Source of the DNA: Macrocystis pyrifera
Lineage: Eukaryota; Sar; Phaeophyceae; Laminariales; Laminariaceae
Direction of reading: 5' to 3'
DNA: 64,000 nt
Assembly: GCA_031763025.1 (NCBI GenBank)
Contig: JASSKH010000005.1
Location: forward strand, 12,728,528-12,792,527
Part shown: in pieces, positions 11,401-21,028 of the stretch
Position numbering within the stretch: position 1 is the first letter of the stretch
Layout: each line of letters opens with the position of its first letter
Notes under the pieces: model-generated
Database searches by the model: none
Told to the model about the DNA's origin: nothing
What the model saw: only the letters and a program-made list of their open reading frames with translations
Position numbers and translations under genes: made by a program

Positions 11401-14400
11401 AACTAGGATGCCGCATGCATGTAGGTACATACTTCTTTTCTTATTTTCATATGTACGAAAGAGAAGCACAGCACGGCACCGCACTGCAAAAAACAATGAA
11501 ATTTAATTAAAACCAAAATTTAAAAAGAAAAAAAAAAAACCCGTCCCCTCTCCTGTACGTATTTCCCTCCTGGTTGCAACATCTTGCGCCGGTAAAAAAA
11601 AAAAAAACGAACAGCAGAGCTTCTCTCAGCCTCGTACGCTGCCCGCCCCTCTCGCAACCACCTCGCCACCGATTCGGTCCGGGTAAATTTTTCCTCTCTC
11701 TCTGCCCCAGCGAGCCCCGTCGCGCGCCTCGCGTATAGCCCGGTGGTCCGTGGCCCTTATACGCCACTTCAGACTGCGATACTCTCTCCCTGAAATTCAG
11801 CTTGGTCGCAAAAACAGCACAGCTTTAATGAGATTATGCAACCCAAAACGACCAGTGTAGACTCGCACATCTTATCTAATACACGGTTCCCCTTCGGGAT
11901 GTGGGCAACGTGAAATTCCGGGGGTGTCGCAAGGCGAAAAGGGAGTCACAGGCAACACCCGTATAGCTGTTCTTGGAGGAAACGGGAGCCATGGGTTAGC
12001 GTATTGCTCGAAGGAAAGAGTACTAGTAGTCGGCAAGAGCTGAGTACTATTCTTTCTGTGGTGGATACTACACTACTACATGCACCCGATACCATGGGTT
12101 GACTACTATACTGTCACAATACACAACTACCATTGCTACGCAGATGTAGTACAGGTAGAAGCAGGATGCACTCTACAAAATAATACCTGGTACACTACTA
12201 CTACGACTACTAACTATACTACTGAGTGCTAATGCTGACCAAACGCTCATACAATATACAGACAACCTCGTGGTAAACAGAGGAGGTTAAATAACCACGC
12301 GGTACCATGGGTTGGGGCATGACTGTTATACTGTTACTATACACCACCACCAGTAATACGTAGATGCAGTACAGGTAGAAGCAGCATGAATAAATACTAC
12401 CAGTACACTACAATACCTACTATTAATATTACTGCTGCTCCTATAATACTAAAACTTCCATACAACGGCGACGTAGCACGCAAGCGGTACCATGAGTTGG
12501 GGGCATTGGGCATGACTATTATACAGTTACTCTTAATGTATACCACTACCACTACTACGCAGATAGATGTACTGCCGTAGTAAAAGGTAGAAGCAGTATG
12601 CACGCTACAAACTACCTGGTACTATACTACTACGACAGCTATTAACAATGATTTTGTAGGTGTACAGGCTACGTACGCGTATTACATACGGTTGAGGGCA
12701 CCTACTGCTATTGACCAGGTAGAAGCAGCATGCAGAGGTAGACCGACCGAGGGAGCCAGTTTTGTGGTCACGTACGTGCTCGGTATGAGGTGTGTGGTGT
12801 ACGTCAAAGGGCTAGGTGAAACATATATGACGCTCGACAGACGTGTATTGCTGCTGCTGTATCTGCTGCTGCTGAGATTGATAAAAAAAACGGGCGATTT
12901 CAAAATTATCGAGATTTTCAACGCAGATAAAATTTATCGTGCTGGTGTGGGATTGATTATTGTTGACTGCTCGCCACGACTCGCGAGCTCATGGGTAGGT
13001 TTCCAAGCCTTGCACCGAAAAAAAAAGAACACGAGACCACGATCACTTGATTGCTCGACCTGGTGAACACTGCACACACATACCATACCAACACTGCTGT
13101 TGTACTGCCGCTGCTGTTGCAGTGCGCACCGTGGCTGCGCGTTTGAAATACGCAGCAAGTGTGAGTTCGTACGAATCGTCGTCCTGCCCCTGCGCAGCAT
13201 CCAATTAATTGCACGTTTTTCGAGATTATGTATGTATGTTTTCGTTCCTACTTTCTAGGTTGACAGGAATCACGACTCACACACGCACACACAAAAAAAA
13301 ATGCGCTATCCGTGTCCGTCACAAAAGGGGGAGCTTGATGAACGACTGTTGCTGTGCCGTGGCTGCCTCTGTAGAGAGCTCGAGGGACGGTGTGATCAGA
13401 CACGATACAGCAGCAGCCAGCAGCAGGCAGAAATCTTTGAAATTGTGGGGTCTCCATTGTCCTGCTTGGCTCTAGCAGGTCGGAATGACTTCCCGCAGTT
13501 ATTTGCCAGAATCCGCGACTTTGGAGGCCCAGAGCACCCGCCACGGACCTCGGCCGGGGCTCGCATTTGCGCCGTGGTGTACACGCGGGCTCCCTGTGTG
13601 CCACGCGGCCTAGAGCGCGAGATAAGACCCGCGGCCGGACGAGGAAAGTAAAGCATTCCGGAAAAAAAGTCGATTAGGTACAAAGTAATATCCAACCCCA
13701 CACCAGGAGGCCAGACAGAGCCCATTGATGCTTCACTCGTGCCTCGAGGCGCACGTGACGCCTAGCCAAGAAAACGTCGACCGCGCTCCTTTCAACTGCC
13801 CCTCTACCCGCCAGGCCCCGCTGACACCAGAGACGGCGCCGGGCTCTCCCGCGGTTGCGTGCTCTGGGTACACCCACGCACACAACAAAAAAGAAGAAAA
13901 AAGGAAAAAAGGCTCTCTCCCCGGCAAGTAATAGTAGGAGGCCGTGTCCAGGTGGGAGCGCTGAGGTGCCAGGGATGACCGCGCACGCTCAGGAAAAAGA
14001 CGAAAGCAAGTAAGTCTGTTGTTATAGCACCGTCGGTGCAGCCGGAGAGGGGATGACACGCTAGTATAGCGGCTATTATGCTCGTACCAGGTACGTATTA
14101 TAGCAGCTACTCTTAATACGAGTGGCAGTGGAGAGTGAAGAGTAGGCCGCGAGCCGCGAGCCGCGAGACTCTCGATCCAAGCACGTACCCCAGGTACGTC
14201 GATACTCCCGGCGATCAGAACCACATCAACATCACAGCAGTATTAATACAGCAATACTATGGCTGATACCTGACACCAGACACACGCACCGCACCTTGCA
14301 CACGGTCTTGATGTCGATGGTTCTCGCCATGTAGTACGCCTTGCACCCCAGGTCCACCGGAGTCGATGCCGGAGCCGTCTCAGGCCGCAGCCCCGCCGCC

Positions 14401-14681
14401 GCCGGTGGAGCACTAGTCTCAAGCTTGTGACTCGACTCATCGAGACCACTGGTGTCTTCCTCTTCTTCCCCCTCTTGCGCAAGAAACGGCGCGGGTCCAG
14501 TGGACAGCGGATGCTGTGCTGCAGCATTGCTTCGGCTCCTCTTACCACCGGCGGTGTAGGTCAAAGGAGTCGGGCGAGCGGCAGGGTGTGGGGCAAACGT
14601 GCCATCAGCTCGTCGTACGGTCCTGCTGCTGCTGCTGCTGCTCCCTCCTGTAGAGTGGCTGTTGCCTACTCGAGCAACCAT
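2355..14681 (-). CDS. RMND1/RMD1-family (DUF155) protein, eight exons, 3' end off the window
   Basis: Exons on the minus strand, in transcript order: 14681-14295, 10141-9995, 9159-8923, 8361-8246, 6880-6805, 4652-4569, 3305-3158, 2466-2355. All junctions are GT-AG and agree in phase, giving about 436 residues before the open 3' end. Seen in order: a Ser-rich, acidic N-terminal region, a segment with AYYMARTIDIKTV, YVVIFDYGSVIFLHFN, LRELDVNHITIIGTVLGQ, TVALDHYGDQVDSMM and a helical stretch ending SKLNMLQQNTNFFIEMLHNQ. This is the layout of the DUF155 family (yeast Rmd1/Sif proteins, human RMND1), where a C-terminal membrane anchor follows; that exon is missing here. Family members act mainly on mitochondrial or endomembrane surfaces; RMND1 supports mitochondrial translation. 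The introns carry most of the left-hand repeats. A possible 5' exon lies at 14750-14911. Confidence 0.8.
2650..3066. repeat. Degenerate hexamer tract, CCCAAC/CTCAAC type
   Basis: About 415 bp of imperfect 6-base repeats (CCCAAC, CCTAAC, CTCAAC, CCAATC), almost free of G on this strand. It lies in DUF155 intron 7. It resembles a diverged telomere-type tract, but no perfect CCCTAA run is present. The Pro/Asn reading frames across it are artefacts of the repeat. Confidence 0.85.
3158..3305 (-). CDS. DUF155 gene, exon 7
   Basis: The exon has 148 nt, enters in phase 0 and leaves with one base (GAG G|GTGAGG). It encodes GKFTDAQKKELFQLVAKNNT followed by VRTDVISKLGVLERSEAAWK and DKDCNYVWE, the helical region preceding the coiled coil. 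Confidence 0.85.
3354..3596 (-). mobile_element. SINE-like family A copy 1, poly(C)-tailed
   Basis: On the minus strand the copy ends with GAGTACACCCCC and runs into ~14 C residues (G 3339-3352 on plus). It shares CATGCATGGCCGTA, the GACCATAGACCCTCGCATCC block and an AGCGCCGTGAGGTGTT block with copies at 4129, 6316, 59653 and 61054. It is 5' truncated. It lies in DUF155 intron 6. Confidence 0.75.
4129..4513 (-). mobile_element. SINE-like family A copy 2, near full length
   Basis: This is the longest copy with 61054-61451; the two remain alignable for about 390 bp, to a GCCAGC-GTG end. The tail is ten C on the minus strand. No internal A/B box was recognised. It lies in DUF155 intron 6. Confidence 0.75.
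4569..4652 (-). CDS. DUF155 gene, exon 6
   Basis: The exon has 28 codons, phase 0 at both ends, from AATTAG| to ACG|GTGAGA. It encodes TVALDHYGDQVDSMMDKFVA and INSGVEKT, completing the family pattern GQ-VALDHYE. Confidence 0.85.
4955..5163. repeat. 25-bp minisatellite
   Basis: About eight units of CCGCTCTTGGCCGGGAATAT plus a short TATGTG spacer, with single-base variants, lie in DUF155 intron 5. Confidence 0.85.
6246..6308 (-). mobile_element. LINE family B fragment 1 (3' end), poly(C)-tailed
   Basis: The fragment matches the extreme 3' end of the LINE at 17954. On the minus strand it ends AAATGAGTACGC followed by ~18 C residues. It is severely 5' truncated, and abuts the poly(C) tail of family A copy 3. 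Confidence 0.7.
6316..6537 (-). mobile_element. SINE-like family A copy 3
   Basis: Same family as 4129-4513, truncated at the 5' end where family B fragment 2 begins. On the minus strand it terminates in AATGAATACACC and seven C residues. Confidence 0.7.
6544..6684 (-). mobile_element. LINE family B fragment 2 (3' end)
   Basis: About 140 bp match 17954-18090 (ACCACGCATCCCTTTCGAGA, CTCATTACGTTATTTCCATA). The tail here is only GGGC on plus. Exon 5 of the DUF155 gene begins 120 bp further on. Confidence 0.7.
6805..6880 (-). CDS. DUF155 gene, exon 5
   Basis: The exon has 76 nt; one base completes the split Arg codon and it then encodes LEPDCTTLRELDVNHITIIG and TVLGQ before CAG|GTGCG. The RELD-N-I-TVLGQ pattern is highly typical of DUF155. 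It lies between two retroelement fragments (6544-6684 and 6982-7020). Confidence 0.85.
6982..7020 (-). mobile_element. LINE family B fragment 3, ~21-nt poly(C) tail
   Basis: Only the last ~38 bp of the LINE remain, but with the longest tail of the set (G 6961-6981 on plus). The truncation point joins directly to the A/C-only tract. Confidence 0.65.
7047..7484. repeat. 438-bp tract containing only A and C
   Basis: Every base from 7047 to 7484 on the plus strand is A or C, arranged as irregular CAA, CAC, CCA and ACAC words without a fixed unit. It lies in DUF155 intron 4, so the pre-mRNA would contain a 438-nt G/U-only stretch. Long reading frames on either strand here are compositional artefacts. 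Confidence 0.95.
7610..7975. repeat. ~70-bp tandem repeat, four units, one holding a MITE
   Basis: Units contain GAGCTCCTATACTATAATCA, AAGTCGGGAGCTTCGG and GGTGCTACCCCTATAAGGCA. The third unit is split by the family C element at 7795-7899 immediately before TAGGTGCTGC. Confidence 0.8.
7795..7899. mobile_element. Family C MITE, copy 1
   Basis: Terminal inverted repeats TTGCGGGGGACCATAGT and the complementary ACTATGGACCCCCTCAA flank a core with AAAATAGGTAAATATATAGG. TA flanks both ends. It is inserted in a tandem repeat unit and is the only copy left of 29 kb. Confidence 0.85.
8246..8361 (-). CDS. DUF155 gene, exon 4
   Basis: The exon has 116 nt, enters in phase 0 after CCAG and leaves with two bases (AG|GTGTGT). 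It encodes AHLKRQRDFLYGENEIPPEG followed by IKTETHGVVLWSTLPEPAR, continuing the globular domain. Confidence 0.75.
8923..9159 (-). CDS. DUF155 gene, exon 3
   Basis: The exon has 79 codons, with acceptor CAATCACAG and donor GAG|GTGGGT, phase 0 at both ends. After a Pro/Arg/Gly-rich linker it carries SYVVIFDYGSVIFLHFNQHQ, the family's signature beta-strand pair with the aromatic-Tyr-Gly core. Confidence 0.8.
9211..9250. repeat. Poly-G run
   Basis: Thirty-eight of forty bases are G, interrupted by single A residues. It is intronic, about 50 bp upstream (in transcript terms) of DUF155 exon 3. Confidence 0.95.
9995..10141 (-). CDS. DUF155 gene, exon 2
   Basis: The exon has 49 codons, phase 0 at both ends, with acceptor CTCTCAG and donor AAG|GTGAG. 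It begins RLYAGFPRSFEKHCVVVGPP, the segment that follows the AYYMAR motif in this family. Confidence 0.75.
10142..14294. other. DUF155 intron 1 (4.15 kb), no gene recognised
   Basis: The stretch holds a CTA/CTG run (10958-11020), a GTTCGTGT palindrome at 11220-11245, a ~200-bp tandem block (12085-12640) and CTG clusters. No coding exon on either strand could be tied to a family. Confidence 0.55.
12085..12640. repeat. ~200-bp minisatellite, three diverged units
   Basis: Units start near 12090, 12299 and 12485 with GGTACCATGGGTTG-like sequence, continue through CATGACT-TTATAC-GTTAC and end GTAGAAGCAG-ATG. They are interspersed with TAC/TACTAC runs. Confidence 0.75.
14295..14681 (-). CDS. DUF155 gene, first confident exon
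   Basis: The exon has 129 codons, phase 0 at both ends, and follows a pyrimidine-rich acceptor ending GCACGCAG. Its first codon is ATG, so it could hold the start codon. It encodes a six-serine run from AGC repeats, an acidic patch EGEEEEDTS, and ends CKAYYMARTIDIKTVCK, the start of the DUF155 domain. The donor is AAG|GTGCGG. Confidence 0.7.
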
Positions 14682-14749
14682 CTGCGTGCTTCCGGGGAAA
14701 AGAGAGAGGAGCAGACACCACCCTCCCCCAAGGGCAGAACTCCTTGTAC

Positions 14750-14911
14750 GTGTACAACGGGCGGCTTCGGACACCGCTGCCCGGAAGCCTCACTATAGCT
14801 CGAGGAAGCATCTCTTGATTGCTTTGCGCCTTGCTGAGTTGGTGGAGGGAGGAGAGATTTGGTTCTAAAGGTTTCGATTGGTTCTTGAGGCCGTAGTTTT
14901 TCTTCGTACAT
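14750..14911 (-). CDS. Possible upstream coding exon of the DUF155 gene
   Basis: ATG at 14911 opens 54 codons (MYEEKLRPQEPIETFRTK...) ending at CAC|GTACAAG in phase 0, which matches the next acceptor at 14682. The implied intron is only 68 nt, much shorter than the others in this gene. Translation could instead begin at 14681 with an untranslated 5' exon elsewhere. Confidence 0.3.
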
Positions 14912-16555
14912 AACGATTGTTTTGCTTTTGGTTTGTTGTTTGTGCAGCGAGATCCATCACATGCGTCTTGAATCTGAACCGACTTTTGGTACGATTTCAG
15001 GAGCTAATGACACGTAGCTTGTGGTCGTTGTGTTGGATGTTGCGTGTTTGCCGGCTTTTATTTATGACTTATAGCTGGATAGCGGGCTCTGGTTTGATCG
15101 CTTCAGAAATAACTCTCCTTTTGCAACAACTCTCCTTTGGCGAGATCTACAATCAATCATGGATACCAGGTATATCAAAATAGTACTATAATAATACGAA
15201 GACAAATGATGCGGCGATTTGGTTGCTGGAGGTGGTTGTCGGGTGTTACTGCGCACGCTGTGTTATGTGCTTACCGACTGCTGCTGGTGTCATTACAGAA
15301 ACAGCATCAACTGCAGCTGTGAGTTCACTGCTGTTGTGTGCTCTTGTATTATAGCACCGCTGTACCGCGCAGTATCATGTATCTCATCTCCGAAGCATGA
15401 AAAATCATACCTTGTACGTATATATGCAGCGCCAATCAATGCGCCAATTAAGGGTGTTGGCGTTTTGTTCCCAGTGTACTGTTTTTTATGGAGTTGCAAC
15501 GTCGGACGAAGAACTTTGTAACAATTTCAGCAACAACGTGGTTCCCGAGAACGTGATCAAACCAGGGTCGTTCACGGTGTGCACAATGGCGCAAAAACTG
15601 TAAGACAGTATCCGTATAGTGCTGTAGTACGATGACAACACATAAACAGGAAACCGAGGAACCACAGATTATTAGGTGTGCGTGAATGTATCGTTTTTTG
15701 CACTCTTAATATATAGTCTGCTCTATTATTGTCGTTGGTCGTACGGCCTTATATCATCACTGTGTGGTATACTGAACACTTGCTCGTAAGGTAGTTGCTG
15801 CTTCAATCGCAGCATTTAAACATCATGCCTACAGTAGTTTCCTTTATATCCTCTGAGCTGTCGTACCTAGGGCTAAACCACCGTCATCTTCTTCTTCGCC
15901 TTCGAATATTCTGATATTTCATTACACACTTGTCTGTCTGCTCTCCTTCCTCGATCTCTGCGTTCGAGTGCGCATATATAATAACCCGAGGTAGACATAG
16001 CTAGCTCCAAAAATAGGTACGACAATCCAGCTGCAACGTGCAGCATCACTACGAATGAGTGATGCATTACTACTACTACAGTAATCCAAAATACCGGTTG
16101 TACGCAGTATATATGAAACCGCTTCCAATCATTATGCTTGCGTAACGTAATCATACATCGGCCCGCCGGAAATGCTCATCGATAATTCGACCATCCCCAG
16201 GCTCTGGGGCTGAAGCTCTTGAGAAAAAATAGCTCAACAACCGTTGAACTTCACACATTCACGTATAAATAGCATGCAACAACACTAAGAATACGGATGA
16301 GAGTAGCACACACAAGATACATACAGCATTCAACCAATCAACCAGTGCACCCCAATACCACCCTGCAGGTAACTTATCATCGCAGTCCGGCCGCATAGTG
16401 TGGACTTCTACTGTCGCCGCAGAGCCTGCACCATCAAGCCACAGCGCAGGGTACACACCCATAAAAAAAATGAACGAATCACACTAAATACCACTTTTAC
16501 AAACTTGAAAAACAAATGTGGATTATACCACAGCTATTGATAGTACAACTGCTTG
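14912..16555. other. Intergenic stretch between the two minus-strand genes
   Basis: No exon was supported. This interval should hold the 3' flank of the DOT1-like gene and the promoter or 5' untranslated exons of the DUF155 gene; no core promoter element was recognisable. Confidence 0.4.
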
Positions 16556-16781
16556 TTATATAAACAGTATGCCAGCGCCCCTTGTTACTGCTGCTATCAG
16601 CAATGAAGCGGCCTTCGCGGCGACGAAGAAGCATAAGCAGCCCGTCCCACCCTCCCCTCTTCCTCCTCCCCCCCCCTCCTCCTTTTCCTCCTCATCTTCT
16701 CCTATTGCGCTGCCCAGCCCCCAACCCACCTCGCTACCCAATCTAAAACTACTACTGCCGCTGTTGCAGTTGCTGCGGTTG

Positions 16782-16812
<31 letters not shown>

Positions 16813-17015
16813 TGCTGTCGGCATCGTCAAGGCGATCGATGCCTTCGCCATCGCTGTCGCTAATAACAGAAGGTGGAGAAGGGGGTGAGGCCGGAGGCGC
16901 CGGCGAGGCCTGCACCGGCGGAGTGACAGCTATGCTGGAGCCTCCCCGTTGTGAGATGCCTTGGTCCTCGTCGAAAGGTGTCGTTTCAGTCAGCCTCGCT
17001 GCGTGCTCCTCTCGG
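16556..17015 (-). CDS. DOT1-like gene, terminal exon
   Basis: After acceptor GTGGTTCAG, one base completes Ser, followed by REEHAARLTETTPFDEDQGI, a Pro-rich stretch, Ser/Asn repeats from AGCAAC units and an acidic, Gly-rich tail, ending TAA at 16556-16558. Another splice within the repeat region cannot be excluded. Confidence 0.5.
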
Positions 17016-20000
17016 CTGAACCACAACCAACCACCGTAATCGTAACGTAGACCGATAAAAGGAGGAGGAGAGCGAGGAGGAGGAAGAGGAGGGAGGAGGA
17101 GGATGGGGGGGGAGGGGGAGCAACAGGGGGAGCAACAGGATGAGTAGTAAGAGGAGGAGGTACAAGAGGTCACCGAAAAACAAAGTTCAGAAAAGACTCC
17201 CAATTTACTCGGTTAATCATGACCGCACAACAAATATCTTCGGCAATATTGAAGGGACTCCTTGGCAATTTCGTGGGGAAATATCGAAGATGAACAATTA
17301 CAGATACCGTGAGATTATAGTAGGTGCGCCGCGGCTCATTCATATATGTATACGAAGTGTATGCATACACCATGAAGGTTTTTCAATGTACAGAATCACA
17401 AGGATATTTTATCTCTGACCTGAGCTTTTGGTGGACGAAAACCGTCGCCGGCCCCCACGACATCTGGTACCTCTTCTTGAGCAGCACGCGCAGCCAGGGC
17501 GTCTTAAAGCCGTGGTGAACGTCACGACGCGCGCGCCGGGGCGGAGCAGGGTCGCCCTCTCCGCGATAGCCGCCAAGGTGTCCTCGGCAAAGCAGGTGGA
17601 GTTGGCGAAGATCAGGTCACCGTCGGACCAGTCGCACTCCGGCTCCAAGAAAGAGCCCTATATATACATGAATGGTAGTTGAAGCAACCGGGGAAAGTGC
17701 GGGGCAATGTGACCCCTTGAGTTTTGAAGAATGACTTCGGGCGAAGCATTTGTTTTGCAACAATTATAGGTTTTGGATAGACTAGTAAAGTCTCCTCCCC
17801 TGTCAGCAGAGGGCTGACGATTGTGGTGGTACGGGGGGGATCGGTTGAGAGGGGGTTTGCTCGATGGGTGCGCGCACTTTTGCGTTCACGGCGGAAATCC
17901 GGACATATGTGCAGTTTCAGTATGAGGGGAGAGGGGAGCAGGAGAGCGGGGGGCGTACTCATTTGTTGCTTGCCTTAGTCATTTGACCATTAACCACGCA
18001 TCCCTTTCGAGACGGAGCACCGTTCCTACTCCTAATAGAGACACCTTCAACAGTTGGGCACTCATTACGTTGTTTCCATATATTACACAGAAACTTTTTG
18101 CTAATCTTATCCCCTTCCTGTTTGGCCGCCTGTAGCCACCATCTATCTCCTAGGATAGCGATCGTTTTCTCGCTGCTATTCACTGTATCAAACTCCTCCA
18201 TGTCACATTCGTCTATTTTCCTCATCTTATCTTCTAACACATTCGTCCTTGTATATTTGACATTCTCCTACTATGTGAGTTCTACTCTCTATTGCTTTGT
18301 CACACGGGCACATCTGTGCGTCTACTTCCTCCTCCTCCCGGCTACTGGTGTACCTCTTTCTTCTTTCTGGCAGGTCCAAGTCCCCTACACGAAAGCGCAG
18401 TTTCAGCGTTTCGCGAAGTCCATTGGGCCATGGAAATACGTTTGCATTCCTTTTCCTTCCCTCAATCCCCCGTATATCTCTAAGCGTTTTTTTCGATTCC
18501 ACCTTGTTCTTAGCGCTAGCCTTTCCCTTCTTTCTATCCTTTCTTCTACTTCTGCCTTGTACCTCCAAAACTTCCCGGCCGACATTACCTCTCCTTGGTT
18601 TCCCCCTGTATCCTTCCACACTTTCTCAACTACGCCGTTCCACCTTATTCCAGCTCGCCCTTTTGTTACTTTCTCCCATACAGCTCCATCAACTATGACT
18701 GGCAACCTCTTTCTTGGCATGTTCCCTACTTTATATTGCCAGTTCAACTTTCTCACGTCTCTAGTTGTCTTGAGTGGGTGCATTCCCAGTTCTGCTCTTA
18801 ATACTGTATTACTAGTCGTACTTGAGCATTTTAGGATTTTTGTAGCTGCTGTCATTTGTACTGTTTCCAACTGTTTTACGAGTTTCGCGTTCCCTTCCCA
18901 TACTTCTCCTGCATATTCTAGCTTTGGTACTATCACATTCATCAGGATACATGTCTTAATTCTAGTGTCTAGGTTCGAGTCTGTTAGGATAGCATCCATC
19001 TTGCCTAGTGCCTTGCGCTTTCCTATTACTTTTGCCATATGCGTATCCCAAGAGCAGTCTTTTGAGATCTCTACGCCAAGGTATGTATACTGGTCTACCA
19101 TCGGCAATTCATCTTCTCCCCATTTCCAACTGAAATTTACCGGGTTTACCTTATCTTCGTTACAAACAACTATTGCGCATTTCTTGACGTTCACCCTCCA
19201 TTTCCTGGTGTATTCTAGCGCCTTCTCTATTTGTTTCTGCAATCCTTCGGGTGTTTCTGATATCCCCACGAAGTCATGCGCAAACATCAATCCCGACACC
19301 GTATCTTCCCCTACCGTGACTCCCTGCCTTGCTCCCTCGACTGCTACTATCAGGTCGTTAATATATATCTTGAATAAGTTTGGAGCAGGAGACCGGGGGG
19401 GGGGGGGGGGGGGAGGGGGGGGGGAAGGGGGGGGGGGTGAGGGGGAGAGGGTCGGACAGCTTACCGTTCGCTGGGTGTGCGAAGACAGCGTCCCGGATAT
19501 TTATGCCTTCTCGGGGAGGAAGGGAAAGGAGAGAGTCGGAGAATCGTAAGTATACAGCGCGTTGGGTGCACTAACAAAGATGCTCCGTCTCGAGAAGCGA
19601 GTTGGTTCAATAGCGCGTTAGGATGATACTTATCTGGTATTGTATATTTTTATATACCCCAAGGGTTGTGTCATTTATGGTGGCGGACAGCGTGAAGTTC
19701 ACCGTCGCAGCGCAAGTCAGATGAAACAAGGGTCGCCGCATAATTCCCACATTGAATCGAAGCAAGCACGCCTCATTGCGCGGAGCTTGGCGTTGAAAAC
19801 AACCCAGAAATGAGCCGAGCCGTACCCGAATGAATGCACTTGCGTGTGTGGACGGAATCGAAACGCCCCGAGCCGCCCCGCCCGCCCCTTTGGGGTAAAA
19901 GCACGCGATTGCCATGTTCTGACCCTAATCGCATCGATGCCGTTGACAGGCAGCGAAGAGCATCTTCTCACGTGGTACAGCTTGATGACCGCGGGACTGC

Positions 20001-20997
20001 ATAGCACTGGTTCCACAAGTTTCCGGTAGCGCTTCAACACCCGAGTCGACGCGTGATGAATGCCGGCCAGGAACTCTATGCCAACCGCACACCTATATCG
20101 TGTCCACCCGACAAACGTTTGCGCAAAACACGGAAGGAATCAAATGGGACTTGGCGCCGTGTGTATTTCGGCGACGGGTTCAGCTCAGGTACACGTTATG
20201 GTTTCTGTGTGATACAAGTCAGGAAGGCTGCGCGCCTGGAATCGCGTCTCTTGAACTCCAAGGTGGGCGTACAAGACCGCTCATTATGCAAAAAAAACAT
20301 CAATTCAAATCGCTCGGTGGGATACACGGCGATGAAAGTTCAAGTGTAAAAAGGCCCCATGCATCATTCGACAGTTGGTCGGGAAACGCCTCCAGGAAAA
20401 CGAACCCACGTTCCAGATGAGTGACGGAAACGGGCGGCCGAAAGCGCCAGCCAGCACCAGCACCACCAACAAAAAACAACCAACGTCGATTCATGCTGGC
20501 CCACAAGAACACAGGACAGAACGCGCATCTTCGATCCAACACACCGGTGCAGTGCAACCGCCTGGCATTCTTTGGCGAAATCGAAGAAGACCCGTTCTCA
20601 CCGGAAGTCGGCCGCAAGCACTGCGGCGAACACTGCCCTCCCTGAACCGCTTCCGAGGTCGTAAAACTTGAGCCCTGTTCCTTCTCCTTCGCCATCACCA
20701 CCACCGTCGCCACCGCCACCACCGCCACCATCATCACCACTACCATCACTGCTGCCTGTTGGCGGCGCCTCCAACATTATTCCTACGCCCCTCCCCGACA
20801 TCCGATCGATGGCACCCTTCCGACCGCTGGTGATTGCCTTGCTGCTGACGTCGCCGGCGACATTTTCGCCGCCACTACCGTCCCACCAGGGTCCTTGCCT
20901 CTCCGTCTGTCGTGGTGATCGTGACCCCGCCTCGTCGTCGCTGTGTTCGCCACCACATCGCCGCCGCCGCCGCCCCTCCCGGCGGTGCTCTTCTTCC

Positions 20998-21028
<31 letters not shown>

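Noticed and set aside
18098-19549. 483-codon plus-strand open frame
   Set aside because: It is the antisense of the LINE reverse transcriptase region; the minus strand carries the recognisable motifs.
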